Source: Pseudomonas sp. Bout1 (GTDB taxonomy: Bacteria; Pseudomonadota; Gammaproteobacteria; Pseudomonadales; Pseudomonadaceae). Taken from it: a DNA stretch of 64,000 nucleotides. Of the stretch, positions 41,186 through 49,923 are shown piece after piece (position 1 is the first letter of the stretch; each line of letters opens with the position of its first letter). A model generated the notes under the pieces. The model did no database searches and was not told the origin of the DNA. It was given only the letters and a program-made list of their open reading frames with translations. Position numbers and translations under genes: made by a program. Location of the stretch: positions 3,921,001-3,985,000 of the forward strand of contig NZ_JAVIWK010000001.1 of the NCBI RefSeq assembly GCF_034314165.1, in the 5' to 3' direction.

Positions 41186-42964
41186 TCAACCCAACGACGG
41201 CGAATGCGCAAGCAACGTCTGCGTATACGCCGCCTGCGGCTGATCCAGCACACTGTCCACGGCGCCCTGCTCCACCACCCGCCCGACCTTCAGCACCAGC
41301 ACTCGGTCAGCAATCGCCCGCACCACACCCAGGTCGTGAGTGACAAACAACAACGTCAAGCCGTCCCGCTGCAACTGACGCAGCAAATCCAGGATTGACG
41401 CCTGTACCGATACATCCAGCGCCGAGGTGATCTCATCGCAGATCAACAGTTTCGGCTCACACAACAGCGCCCGGGCAATCGCCACGCGCTGGCGTTCGCC
41501 GCCCGACAGGCTATGGGGATACAACCCGGCCACCGAAGCCGGCAGCGATACGCGCTTGAGCACCGCCTCCACCCGCTCCCGCGCGGCTGCGCCTCTGACG
41601 GCAAAGAAATGTTCGAGCGGCGCACTCAGGGTCTGGTACACCGTCTGCCGGGGGTTCAACGCCCGGTACGGGTTCTGGAAGATGTACTGAATCTGGTGGC
41701 GCAACCCCGCCTCACGCTGCCGTGCCTGTAACGGCAGCGGTAGCCCGGCATATCGCAGCTCGCCTTCGGCATTTTCCCCCAACCCGGCCACCGCCCGCGC
41801 CAGGCTGGTCTTGCCAGAGCCGGACTCACCCACCAGCGCCAGGCATTCGCCCGGCAGCAGCTGCAGCGACACGTCAAACAGCACTTGCCGGTCATACGCC
41901 ACGTTCAACCCGCTGACCTCCAACAAGGCCTGGTGGGTGCGCGTATCTACGGCTGCAATCGGCGCCAGGGCAATCCGCTGCAACGGTTGGTCGTGGGGCG
42001 CGAAACACGCCACTTCATGCGCCGCCAAAAGCGTTTGCAATAACGGTTCGTGCTGCGAACACTCAGGCCGAAAACGCTCACACCGCGGCCCGAAACCACA
42101 GCCTTGCGGCCGCTGCCCCGGCGCGGGTGCATGCCCGCCAATCGCCAGCAATTCACGGCGCCCGGCCACATCGGGAATCGCCGCCAGCAAACCGCGCGTA
42201 TAGGGATGCGCAGGCCGGCTGAACAACCCGGCCCGCGTGGCCGTTTCTACGATCCGCCCGGCGTACATCACCATCACCCGGTCCACCAGGTCCTTGATCA
42301 CCGCCAGGTCATGGGACACATACACCGCCGCCACGCCCTGGCTTTTGCACAGGCGGCGCAACGTGGCGAGGATATGCGCCTGGGTGGTGACGTCCAGGGC
42401 GGTGGTGGGTTCGTCCAGCACGATCAGCCGGGGCCGCAGCACGAACGCCAGGGCCAGCATCACCCGCTGTTGCTGGCCGCCGGAGAGTTGATGGGGGAAG
42501 CGCCGTAGAAACTGCGCGTCATCAGGCAAGCCGACATCACGCAAGGTTTCAATAATCCGCTGTTGCTGCGCCGCCTTGTCCAGTCGCAGTGGATGCACCG
42601 CCAGGGTTTCGCGCAGCAGGCTGCCAATGCGCAGCGCCGGATTCAGCGCCGTGGCCGGGTCCTGCGCCACATAGCCGATCAGGCTGCCACGGGCGCGGCG
42701 CAAGGCTTCACCTTCCAGGCTCAATAACGCCTGGCCGGCGATGTGCACCTGGCCACCGATAATCTGTGCGCCGCGCCGGGCATGACCCAGCAGCGCCGTG
42801 GCCAAGGTGGTCTTACCTGAACCCGACTCCCCCACCAACCCGAGGATTTCACCCGCTTGCAGGCTGAAGGACACACCGGACAGCACATCCACCTGCCCCG
42901 CCAATTCAACCCGCAAGTCACTCACCTGCAGCACCGTCGTCGTAATCTCCGCGATGGCGTTCAT
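41186..42964 (-). CDS. Dipeptide-type ABC transporter ATPase, fused DppD-DppF domains
   Basis: The 592-residue protein carries two complete nucleotide-binding domains. The first has GESGSGKTT, LSGGQQQRV and LIVLDEPTTALD. The second has GESGSGKTS, LSGGERQRV and LLICDEITSALD. An oligopeptide/dipeptide ATPase C-terminal region with CGFGPRCERFRPEC lies between them, a four-Cys-like site found in DppD/OppD. The ATG at 42964 overlaps the permease stop as ATGA and follows GGGAG. It powers the importer encoded upstream in the same operon; fused ATPases also occur in GsiA and YejF. Confidence 0.93.
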   Translation of the reverse strand: MNAIAEITTTVLQVSDLRVELAGQVDVLSGVSFSLQAGEILGLVGESGSGKTTLATALLGHARRGAQIIGGQVHIAGQALLSLEGEALRRARGSLIGYVAQDPATALNPALRIGSLLRETLAVHPLRLDKAAQQQRIIETLRDVGLPDDAQFLRRFPHQLSGGQQQRVMLALAFVLRPRLIVLDEPTTALDVTTQAHILATLRRLCKSQGVAAVYVSHDLAVIKDLVDRVMVMYAGRIVETATRAGLFSRPAHPYTRGLLAAIPDVAGRRELLAIGGHAPAPGQRPQGCGFGPRCERFRPECSQHEPLLQTLLAAHEVACFAPHDQPLQRIALAPIAAVDTRTHQALLEVSGLNVAYDRQVLFDVSLQLLPGECLALVGESGSGKTSLARAVAGLGENAEGELRYAGLPLPLQARQREAGLRHQIQYIFQNPYRALNPRQTVYQTLSAPLEHFFAVRGAAARERVEAVLKRVSLPASVAGLYPHSLSGGERQRVAIARALLCEPKLLICDEITSALDVSVQASILDLLRQLQRDGLTLLFVTHDLGVVRAIADRVLVLKVGRVVEQGAVDSVLDQPQAAYTQTLLAHSPSLG

Positions 42965-43797
42965 GGTTGTTTTTCTCCCAGGCGTGCGCTGCTGCGGCCG
43001 ATACCTTCGGCGAGGATATTGGTGCCATAGGCAAACACACCGATCAACACCGCCGGCGCCAGCACGGCCCAGGGCTGCACCAGCAACCCGGCCTGGTTTT
43101 CGTTGATCATCAAGCCCCAGTCCGCCGTCGGCGGTGCCACGCCGTAACCGAGGAAACTCAGGCCCGAGAGCATGCCCACGCCCCAGGTCAGCATGTTGCC
43201 AAAGTGCACCAGCAACGGCGTGAGGATATTCGGCAGGATCTCCTTGAACAGGATCCGCCGCCGCGAATAGCCCATCATCTGCGCCGCCTCGACAAACTCC
43301 TGCCCCGCCACCGCCACCGCGCTGGCCCGCGCCAGGCGGATCACCCCCGGGATAAATGCAATCGACACCGTGAGCACAATCAACCACGGCGCACGGCCCA
43401 GCATCGACACAATCAACAACACCAGGATCAAGTCGGGAAACGCCAGCGACACGTCCGCCAGCCAGGTGATCAACTGGTCCAGGCGCCGCCGCGACAGGCC
43501 CGCGAGCAGGCCCAGGGTGCTGCCGACGGCCAGGGCAATGCCCGCCGCCGCCAGCGACATCCACAGCACCGACAGGCCACCGTTGAGCAGCCTCGACAAC
43601 ACGTCGTGCCCCAGGAAGTCATAGCCAAGCAGCGCCCAGCCAGCAGGAGCGCCATACACCGGCCCGACCATGTCCGTCGAGCCATGGGGCGCCAACAACG
43701 GGCCGAACAGCGCCACGGCGATCACCAGCAAGGTAACCAGCGCGCCCTTGCGGGTTTGCGGTTCGGCCAGCCAGCGGGAGATTCGACTGTTGCTCAT
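42961..43797 (-). CDS. Dipeptide-type ABC transporter permease (DppC-like)
   Basis: The 278-residue inner-membrane protein has a hydrophobic helix at LVTLLVIAVALFGPLLAP, then GTDxxGRD-like GYDFLGHDVLSRLLNG, and an EAA loop (EFVEAAQMMGYSRRRILFKEILPNI) that docks to the ATPase. It belongs to the BPD_transp_1 family with the OppC N-terminal segment. It overlaps both neighbours by four bases (ATGA). Confidence 0.9.
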   Translation of the reverse strand: MSNSRISRWLAEPQTRKGALVTLLVIAVALFGPLLAPHGSTDMVGPVYGAPAGWALLGYDFLGHDVLSRLLNGGLSVLWMSLAAAGIALAVGSTLGLLAGLSRRRLDQLITWLADVSLAFPDLILVLLIVSMLGRAPWLIVLTVSIAFIPGVIRLARASAVAVAGQEFVEAAQMMGYSRRRILFKEILPNILTPLLVHFGNMLTWGVGMLSGLSFLGYGVAPPTADWGLMINENQAGLLVQPWAVLAPAVLIGVFAYGTNILAEGIGRSSARLGEKQP

Positions 43798-44840
43798 GCA
43801 TCACCTCGCGAGCGCCGCCACCATGGGGTAATGCCCCGGCGGTTGCGCAAAATCATGGTCACGCGACGGGCCGTGCGCAGCTTGGGCGTGAGCAGCACCG
43901 TCAACAGGTCGGCCAACAGATTGATCAGCACCACCGCCAGGGTGATCACCAGCACAATGGCCTGGATCATCGGCAAGTCGCGCATCTGGATCGCCGCGTT
44001 GAGGGCCGTGCCGATGCCGGGGTAACTGAAGATCACCTCGGCCAGCACCGCGCCGCCGATCAGCGTGCGCAGGGTCAGGGCCACACCCTGGATCGCCGGG
44101 ACCAGCGCGTTGGGCAAGGTATGACGCCACACGATGCGCCACTGCGGAATGCCCCGCAGCCGTGCGGCAATCACGTAGTCGGACTCCAGCGCCTCGATCA
44201 TTGCCGCGCGCACCATGCGCGTGAGGTAGGGCAGCGCCGACAGGCCCAGGGCCAGCACCGGCAGCACCAGGAACGGCAACTGGCGCCACAGCGACTGGTC
44301 CGGGTCGAGGATCGACACCGCGGGCAACCAGTCCATGTGCGGCATGGAAAACAGCAGCACCAGGCCGATGGCCAACAGAAAGCCGGGCGTGGCCTTGAGG
44401 AAAATCAGCAACGACAGGCTCCAGCGGTCGAGGTGGCTGTCGCGGCGCAGCGCCAGGTACACGCCAAGGCCCAGCGCCGCAGGCACCACCACGGCGATGA
44501 CCCCGGCGAGCAGCGCCAGGGTGTAGCCGAAACGGCCCCACAGGAGGCTGCTGACTGGCGCGTTGGAGTCCAGTGACACGCCCAGGTCACCGCTCAGGGC
44601 CGAGCCGAGCCAGCGCAGGTATTGGCGCAGGATCGGCTGGTCCAGCCCCAGTTGATGTTGCAGGGTGAGGATGCTTTGCAGCGGCGCGTCGGGGCCGAGA
44701 ATCACCCGAGCCGGGTCCGAGGGCAGCGCCTGGGTGGCGATAAACACCACCAGGCTGATTACCCAGGCGGTGAGCAGGCCATAGCCCAGCCGGCCAATAA
44801 ACCACGACAGCCAGGCGGGTGTTCGCAAGGGTTTAGACAT
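43794..44840 (-). CDS. Dipeptide-type ABC transporter permease (DppB-like)
   Basis: The 348-residue inner-membrane permease has the DppB N-terminus (GYGLLTAWVISLVVFIATQA), LGLDQPILRQYLRWLG, and an EAA loop (SDYVIAARLRGIPQWRIVWR HTLPNALVP). Its start overlaps the preceding solute-binding protein gene by eight bases. With the DppC-like and fused ATPase subunits it forms one import complex. Confidence 0.9.
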   Translation of the reverse strand: MSKPLRTPAWLSWFIGRLGYGLLTAWVISLVVFIATQALPSDPARVILGPDAPLQSILTLQHQLGLDQPILRQYLRWLGSALSGDLGVSLDSNAPVSSLLWGRFGYTLALLAGVIAVVVPAALGLGVYLALRRDSHLDRWSLSLLIFLKATPGFLLAIGLVLLFSMPHMDWLPAVSILDPDQSLWRQLPFLVLPVLALGLSALPYLTRMVRAAMIEALESDYVIAARLRGIPQWRIVWRHTLPNALVPAIQGVALTLRTLIGGAVLAEVIFSYPGIGTALNAAIQMRDLPMIQAIVLVITLAVVLINLLADLLTVLLTPKLRTARRVTMILRNRRGITPWWRRSRGDA

Positions 44841-46383
44841 GGTTCAACCACAGCTCGTCAAAGCGCCAGGAGGCGAAGGTGGTCTGTTCTGGCGTAAGGC
44901 CGCCAACCCGCACCGACGCGGCGTCCAGCACATCGCTGAAGCCCCAGATCAGCAGCCCGCCGCGTTCGTGCTGGATCTGCTGGGCCTCGTGCACCAGGCC
45001 TTTGCGCAACTGCACATCCGGCTGCGCCAGCGCCTGGCGGTACAGCGCATCGAAACGCGGGTCATGGAAATTGCTGCGGTTGTAGATCGCCAGCGGCGCG
45101 TCGTTGTGCAACGCCGACGCGAGGAAGCCACGGGCCGGGGTCGAACCCGGCGAGAGTTGCCACTGCTCACGCTGCGGGCCGTTGAATACGGCGCCGTCGA
45201 CCTGGGTAACGCGGACCTCCACGCCAGCGTTCTTCGCCTGCTGGGCAAACACCAAAGCGGCATTCACGCCGGAGCCGGACGGGGTCGTAAGCTCCACCCG
45301 CAAATCGGCCTGCCCGGCCTGGCGCAGCAGCGAGCGTGCCTGGTCCAGGTCATGGGGACGCTGCGCAATGTCGTGGTTGTAGGTGGGGTCGTGGGGCGAA
45401 TACAGGTCGTTGGCGATGCGTCCGAAACCGTTGAGGCCACGGCCCACCAGCTCTTGCCGATCGGCCAGCAAACGGAACGCCTGGCGCACCCGCACGTCGT
45501 CAAACGGCGGCTTGGCCAGGTTCAGGTTGAAACCGGTGAACGAGGTGCTGGGCGACACACACAGCGACAGGCGCGAGTCGGCCTTGAGCAGCGCACTGTG
45601 CTCGGCCTGCACGCCGCTGGCGACGTCGATCTGCCCGGCACGCAGCGCGGCAACCCGTGACACCTGGTTCTTGAACTCGATGATCTCCAGTTCGTCGGCA
45701 TAGGGCTGGCCGGGTTTGTAGTAATTCTCGAACCGGCTGTAGAGCGAGCGCTGGCCGGGCACGAAGCGCTTGAGCTTGTAGGGGCCGGCGCCCACGGGGT
45801 TGGTGATGGGGTGGTAGTCGGTGGGCACGATGCCGCCGAAGCTGATGAGGGTTTCGTCCAGAGGGAAAAAACTCTGGCCCTGTTTGAAGCGGATTTCGAT
45901 GGTGCGCTCATCCAGCTTGCGCAGCGCATTGCGGTCGATGGCGCCCACCAGGCCGGCAAATGGCGAGGCGAGTTTCGGGTCGGTGAGGCGCAGCAGCGAG
46001 AACAGCATGTCGTCGGCGCCGATGGTCTTGCCGTGGTGGAACTCCAGGCCCGGCTTGATGCGGATGGTCCATGCGCTGGCGTCGGCGTTCGGCTCGGCGA
46101 ACTCGGCCAGGGCAAGGCGCGTGCTGACGTCGGTGCTCCATTCCCAGAACTTGCTGTACAGCGCCCAGCCGCGAATGATCCCGCCGCCCACCGGTTTGTG
46201 GGCATCGAGGTTGCCGGACTGGTCGCCGTCGATGATGCCGATGCGCAGGCGTCCACCAGTGGTCGGTGTGGTCGACAATAGCGCTGCCGGCGCGGCACCG
46301 CTGTCACAGCCACCCAGCAGCAAACCGCCACCGATGGCCAGGCTGTTGCCGAGGAACACCCGGCGGGAAAATCCTTCGTTCAT
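44833..46383 (-). CDS. Dipeptide-type ABC solute-binding lipoprotein (family 5), second copy
   Basis: The 516-residue protein has a Tat-like signal (SRRVFLGNS) and a lipobox (LLLGGC) near residue 25. The mature sequence parallels the protein at 35126-36682 throughout (DAHKPVGGGIIRGWALYSKF, NPVGAGPYKLKRFVPGQRSL, PFDDVRVRQAFRLLADRQEL). The two genes are therefore paralogues in two sulfur operons. It should feed the adjacent DppBC-like permeases. The ligand is probably an organosulfur compound, perhaps peptide-like; this is not established by sequence. Confidence 0.9.
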   Translation of the reverse strand: MNEGFSRRVFLGNSLAIGGGLLLGGCDSGAAPAALLSTTPTTGGRLRIGIIDGDQSGNLDAHKPVGGGIIRGWALYSKFWEWSTDVSTRLALAEFAEPNADASAWTIRIKPGLEFHHGKTIGADDMLFSLLRLTDPKLASPFAGLVGAIDRNALRKLDERTIEIRFKQGQSFFPLDETLISFGGIVPTDYHPITNPVGAGPYKLKRFVPGQRSLYSRFENYYKPGQPYADELEIIEFKNQVSRVAALRAGQIDVASGVQAEHSALLKADSRLSLCVSPSTSFTGFNLNLAKPPFDDVRVRQAFRLLADRQELVGRGLNGFGRIANDLYSPHDPTYNHDIAQRPHDLDQARSLLRQAGQADLRVELTTPSGSGVNAALVFAQQAKNAGVEVRVTQVDGAVFNGPQREQWQLSPGSTPARGFLASALHNDAPLAIYNRSNFHDPRFDALYRQALAQPDVQLRKGLVHEAQQIQHERGGLLIWGFSDVLDAASVRVGGLTPEQTTFASWRFDELWLNHV

Positions 46384-46386
46384 CAG

Positions 46387-47562
46387 CTACGCCTCGTGGT
46401 GTTGCACGGCGTTCAGACGCGGCACTTCAAAACCGTGGTCCAGGTCCAGCAGCGGAAATAGCAGGTCCGCCACCCGGTGCGCCTCATCGATCAGCGGGAA
46501 ACCCGACAGGATGAATGCCGAGGTGCCCTGGGCTTCGTACTCGCGAATGCGCTCGGCCACCTGTTCGGCGCTGCCCACCAGGTAAGTGCCGGCGGCGGGG
46601 CCAAGGATGTTGAACCCGAACAGGCTCGGGCCGAGCCATACGTTGGGGTAAATCTCCAGGTCGCGGGCCTTGGGCAGGCGGCCGGCGCGAATAGTCTCGA
46701 CGTTGCGCTGGGTTTGCGGGTCGTCGCTGTGGAAATCCTCGAAGCTCACACCGGGTGGCAACTGGCGCTCGATGGCGTTACGTGCGGTTTGCAGCGAGGT
46801 GCGTTGCAGCAGTTTCTCGGCGTGGGCCCAGGCCTCTTGTTCGGTCTCGCGCACGATGATTTGCAGGCGGGTGCCGAAGGTCAGTTCACGGCCGATCTTC
46901 GCGGCTTCGGCGGCGACCTTGCGGAATTTGTACCCCAGCTTCGGCGGCGTATTGGCGAAGCTCAGGTACACGTCGAGCAACTGCACCGAATGCTCAACGC
47001 CCGGGCCCGACGTACCGGCGCCCCACAGCGGGATGCCCGGCTTCTGGTACGGCGGGTGCCAGCCGCCCAACGGATGCTTGGCCGCCCCCGGCGCACGCGG
47101 TGCGAGCTTGACGTATTGGCCGTCATAACCCCGAGTATCGCCGGCATAGAAACCCTGGAAGGCGCGCCAGTATTCGAGGCTGAAGGCGTAGCGTTCGTCA
47201 TGGGGGTAGTGCACGCCGAGGGTCGCCAGGCCCGCGTCGTTGCCATTGACCACGTTGAACAGCAGGCGGCCATTGGAGAATTGGTCAAAGGTCAGGGCCC
47301 ACTTGGCCAGGACAGCCGGTGACAGCTCGCCCGGGTGTTGCGCCACCAGGAAGCGCAGGCGCTGGGTGGCGTCGATCAGCGAGGCGGCTACCGCCAGGCT
47401 TTCGTTGGGGCTGGAGCCCAGCAGCGAGCCGTAGAAACCCAAGCGGTCGCTGGCGACCGCGAGTTGCTTGAGGTGTTGGAAGTCGGTCTTCCAGCGGCCT
47501 TCGGGTTCCCATGGATAAGGGCCGTCGGGGGTGGTGAGGTACCAGAGAATTTTTACCGCCAT
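46387..47562 (-). CDS. FMN-dependent LLM-class monooxygenase (SsuD-like)
   Basis: The 391-residue protein follows SsuD well: ILWYLTTPDGPYPWE, ASDRLGFYGSLLGSSPNESL, ATQRLRFLVAQHPGELSPAV, LSNGRLLFN-like FSNGRLLFNVVNGNDAG, and a closing TSAFILSGFPLIDEAHRVAD. It probably uses FMNH2 and O2 to release sulfite from an organosulfonate. It follows the desulfinase-like and aldolase genes and stops three bases before the binding protein gene, so its product may be what the Dpp-like transporter brings in. Confidence 0.9.
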   Translation of the reverse strand: MAVKILWYLTTPDGPYPWEPEGRWKTDFQHLKQLAVASDRLGFYGSLLGSSPNESLAVAASLIDATQRLRFLVAQHPGELSPAVLAKWALTFDQFSNGRLLFNVVNGNDAGLATLGVHYPHDERYAFSLEYWRAFQGFYAGDTRGYDGQYVKLAPRAPGAAKHPLGGWHPPYQKPGIPLWGAGTSGPGVEHSVQLLDVYLSFANTPPKLGYKFRKVAAEAAKIGRELTFGTRLQIIVRETEQEAWAHAEKLLQRTSLQTARNAIERQLPPGVSFEDFHSDDPQTQRNVETIRAGRLPKARDLEIYPNVWLGPSLFGFNILGPAAGTYLVGSAEQVAERIREYEAQGTSAFILSGFPLIDEAHRVADLLFPLLDLDHGFEVPRLNAVQHHEA

Positions 47563-47590
47563 GGGGCAACGTCCTTGAATGGAACCGCCC

Positions 47591-47686
47591 CTTGTAGGAG
47601 CCGGCTTGCCGGCGATGACGGTGGCACATCCAACAGGAATGTCGCCTGATGCACCGCTATCGCCGGCAAGCCGGCTCCTACAGGGG
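47591..47686. repeat. REPIN between monooxygenase and aldolase genes
   Basis: CTTGTAGGAGCCGGCTTGCC and its complement flank a 50-bp spacer inside the minus-strand operon. Confidence 0.9.
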
Positions 47687-47721
47687 TCGTGGTGGTTTCA
47701 GTCACCGTGATAAGGGTGTGT

Positions 47722-48453
47722 TCAGTTTTTGCGGTCGATGGCGGGGACCAGGCCCAGCGCCGTGGCCTGCTCAAACAACCCACTCATCTTCCACTGCTGG
47801 GTCAACACCCCCGGGCCGTAAGCCCGTGAACCACCCAGGGCATCCGCCAGCAATTGCAGCTGCGCGCCCTCCTCCAGCAACAGGATGAATTCAGCCGTGG
47901 CGCGCAGCCCTTGCTTGCCCCATACGGTGGAGCCGCCGTTGGCTTCCAGAATCGCCAGGTTGAAGGGGTTTTCAGCAATCTTGTCGAGGATGAAATCCAC
48001 TTCCTGCTGGCGGCGGTCGATGTACACCGGCAGCTCGCGCGCCAACTGGTAACGCTGCACCGGCACGTAGTGGAACGGCAGCGTGCGGTGGGTTTGCGCC
48101 CAGGCGCCGAGGTATGGCGAGTGCACGTGAGACACAGTGGTCACGTCTGCATGCTGCTGGAACAGTTTGGTGTAGCGCCCCAGTCCGCCCTTGCCTTTGC
48201 CGAAGATCACGTTGCCGGCAAAGTCGGTGACGGTGGCCTGCAGCGGCTTGCGGTAGTTCCACGGGCCGCCGTAGTTGACCGACACCAGCAGTTCCTGGCC
48301 CGGCACACGTTCGATAAAGCCCACGGTGCCATTGGCGGTGATGGTGTTGGTCTCACGGAAGACGGTGAAGGCTTCTTCGGCTTCCAGCAGCACCTTGTCG
48401 ATAAAGTCCTGCAGTTGCTGGGTGATCGGTTGGGCGTGGACAATGGCAGTCAT
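47722..48453 (-). CDS. Class II aldolase/adducin-family protein
   Basis: The 243-residue cytoplasmic protein has the class II aldolase fold (TITANGTVGFIERVPGQELL; VIFGKGKGGLGRY) and the metal site SHVHSPYLGAWAQ (His-x-His) near residue 107. An ANGGSTVWG segment lies near 180, close to the position of the third His region. Members cleave or isomerise sugar-like substrates or decarboxylate hydroxyacids. In this operon it may process the carbon skeleton left after desulfonation; that is inference. The ATG at 48453 follows GGAG; an upstream ATG lies inside the preceding gene. Confidence 0.82.
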   Translation of the reverse strand: MTAIVHAQPITQQLQDFIDKVLLEAEEAFTVFRETNTITANGTVGFIERVPGQELLVSVNYGGPWNYRKPLQATVTDFAGNVIFGKGKGGLGRYTKLFQQHADVTTVSHVHSPYLGAWAQTHRTLPFHYVPVQRYQLARELPVYIDRRQQEVDFILDKIAENPFNLAILEANGGSTVWGKQGLRATAEFILLLEEGAQLQLLADALGGSRAYGPGVLTQQWKMSGLFEQATALGLVPAIDRKN

Positions 48454-48469
48454 GGCAGTTTCTCCGGGT

Positions 48470-49513
48470 TCAGGCGCGGCGCTTGGCCAGCAGTTCATGG
48501 GCAGCTTGCAGGGGGCGCGGGTCGACCCAGTCGGCGATCAAAAAATCGCGCTCCAGGAAGCCGTGCAGGTACAGGAAGTTTTTCTGGACGCCGAGAAAAT
48601 CCAGGCGCTGGGCCGACAGGTCTGGCGCCAGGGTGGTATGGAAGTCGCCGCGATAGGCCTCGGCCACCCCGGCACTGCCGGCACGGGTTTCTTCTTCGAG
48701 AATCGCGTTCAGGCCCTCGCGATTATTCGCGGCCCAGTCAGCCGCGCTGAGGGTTTGTGCGAGGAAGCGCACCACCAGGTCAAAGTGGTTGTCCAGCAAG
48801 CTCTGGTGGACGGTGATCGGGCGCGGCGTGCCGTTGTTGATGCGGTAGCGCGGCTCGGCGATCAGGTCCAGGTCGATGCCTACCACCAGGCCCAGACGCC
48901 GCGCCGCGTCGGCGGCCGAAGCCCCCTTGACGTACACCGCATCCACTTCGCCGCGCACCAGGTAATCCAGGCCCGACCACAGGCGTTGCAAACCCTCCTG
49001 TGGGTTGGGCGCCTGCTGCTGGTCATGCAGCGCCACCTCCACCAGTTGCACATCATCAAAGCCCAGGCCGGCCAGGCTCAACGCGCCTTTATAACCGTGC
49101 AGGCTCATGGCGCGGGCGATGCTGCCGGGGCGGTTGTCGCCCCAGGCCGGCAAGGCCAGGCGTTTGCCTTTCAGGTGTTCGGGACGCGTGATGCCAGAGT
49201 CCGGGCGGACCAGGATGGTTTGCCATTCCTCGATCCAGGTCAGGCCGATCAAACGGCTCGGGGCACCGGCGGCACGGGCGGCCAGGGCCGGCACATTACC
49301 GCCCTCGCGAAACAGCCCTGGCAGTTCGTGATCGTAGTGGTGATGGCCCAATTGACGGGCCTCTTGCAGGGTCGAGACCGGCAGGCCGTCGGCGGCGAAC
49401 TCTTCACTCAGCCAGCCGAGCTTGTAGGCGATGCCGGAAGCGGTCGGCACCGGGCAGCGAGTAAACCAGATCTGCTCAAGCGCAGGCTTGGGCAGGATGG
49501 CGGAAAGGGTCAT
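48470..49513 (-). CDS. Cytoplasmic SBP-fold protein resembling sulfinate desulfinase DszB (copy 1)
   Basis: The 347-residue protein has no signal peptide and is usually labelled a sulfonate ABC binding protein. It begins EQIWFTRCPVPTASGIAYKL, close to the start of DszB (a CPVP motif with catalytic Cys27). It keeps a His-x9-Arg pair in HHYDHELPGLFREGGNVPAL (His59, Arg69), equivalent to DszB His60 and Arg70. I infer hydrolysis of a sulfinate to sulfite plus a hydrocarbon or phenol. It is the first gene of the minus-strand operon, behind a sigma-54 promoter. The ATG at 49513 is preferred because GGAG six bases upstream fits. Confidence 0.75.
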   Translation of the reverse strand: MTLSAILPKPALEQIWFTRCPVPTASGIAYKLGWLSEEFAADGLPVSTLQEARQLGHHHYDHELPGLFREGGNVPALAARAAGAPSRLIGLTWIEEWQTILVRPDSGITRPEHLKGKRLALPAWGDNRPGSIARAMSLHGYKGALSLAGLGFDDVQLVEVALHDQQQAPNPQEGLQRLWSGLDYLVRGEVDAVYVKGASAADAARRLGLVVGIDLDLIAEPRYRINNGTPRPITVHQSLLDNHFDLVVRFLAQTLSAADWAANNREGLNAILEEETRAGSAGVAEAYRGDFHTTLAPDLSAQRLDFLGVQKNFLYLHGFLERDFLIADWVDPRPLQAAHELLAKRRA

Positions 49514-49555
49514 GGGCAGCTCCATTAAATTGGGCAAGGCAGTCGCTGGGGCTAT

Positions 49556-49573
49556 TGCAGAGGCCGTGCCAAT
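49556..49573 (-). promoter_or_regulatory. Sigma-54 promoter of the minus-strand sulfur operon
   Basis: On the minus strand ATTGGCACGGCCTCTGCA has GG-N10-GC and the full TTGGCAC element, about 45 bp before the first gene. Confidence 0.75.
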
Positions 49574-49622
49574 TGGCCAAAGCCCCGGCCTGCAAGGCTT
49601 TGGCCCATCCACCTGAAACACC

Positions 49623-49662
49623 GCTGCTGGCCTGTCAGCAGCACTGCTGCTGGCCCAGCAGT
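49623..49662. promoter_or_regulatory. Double TGCTG/CAGCA palindrome, candidate shared SfnR enhancer
   Basis: GCTGCTGGCCTGTCAGCAGC (49623-49642) and ACTGCTGCTGGCCCAGCAGT (49643-49662) are adjacent dyads. They lie 50-110 bp from both divergent sigma-54 promoters. Confidence 0.6.
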
Positions 49663-49731
49663 CACCCGCCCGACACTGCTTCCCCAGCAACACCGCCTTC
49701 TCGCAGGGCCCGCCAGGCGCGGTTTTTAGCG

Positions 49732-49748
49732 TTGGCGCAGAACTTGCT
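49732..49748 (+). promoter_or_regulatory. Sigma-54 promoter of the sfnB-like gene
   Basis: TTGGCGCAGAACTTGCT has GG-N10-GC and a good TTGC -12 element. A REPIN lies between it and the gene. Confidence 0.65.
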
Positions 49749-49782
49749 CAAGGCACCTTCAATGCCCGACATCCAGCGCAAT

Positions 49783-49889
49783 CCCCTGTAGGAGCTGGCT
49801 TGCCAGCGATGGTGGTTAACGATGACGTGTACTGACGGGTTTACGCGGTGCACTTGAGTCCATCGCTGGCAAGCCAGCTCCTACAGGGG
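49783..49889. repeat. REPIN in the sfnB-like leader
   Basis: CCCCTGTAGGAGCTGGCTTG and its complement flank the element, which lies between the promoter and the start codon. Confidence 0.9.
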
Positions 49890-49923
49890 CTTAAACACAC
49901 GGGCCAAATCAGGGGAAGAAACT

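Larger units (their letters stand above)
49514..49923. promoter_or_regulatory. Divergent regulatory region of two sulfur units
   Basis: This 410-bp region without a gene contains a minus-strand sigma-54 promoter, a cluster of TGCTG/CAGCA palindromes in the middle, a plus-strand sigma-54 promoter and a REPIN. Confidence 0.75.
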
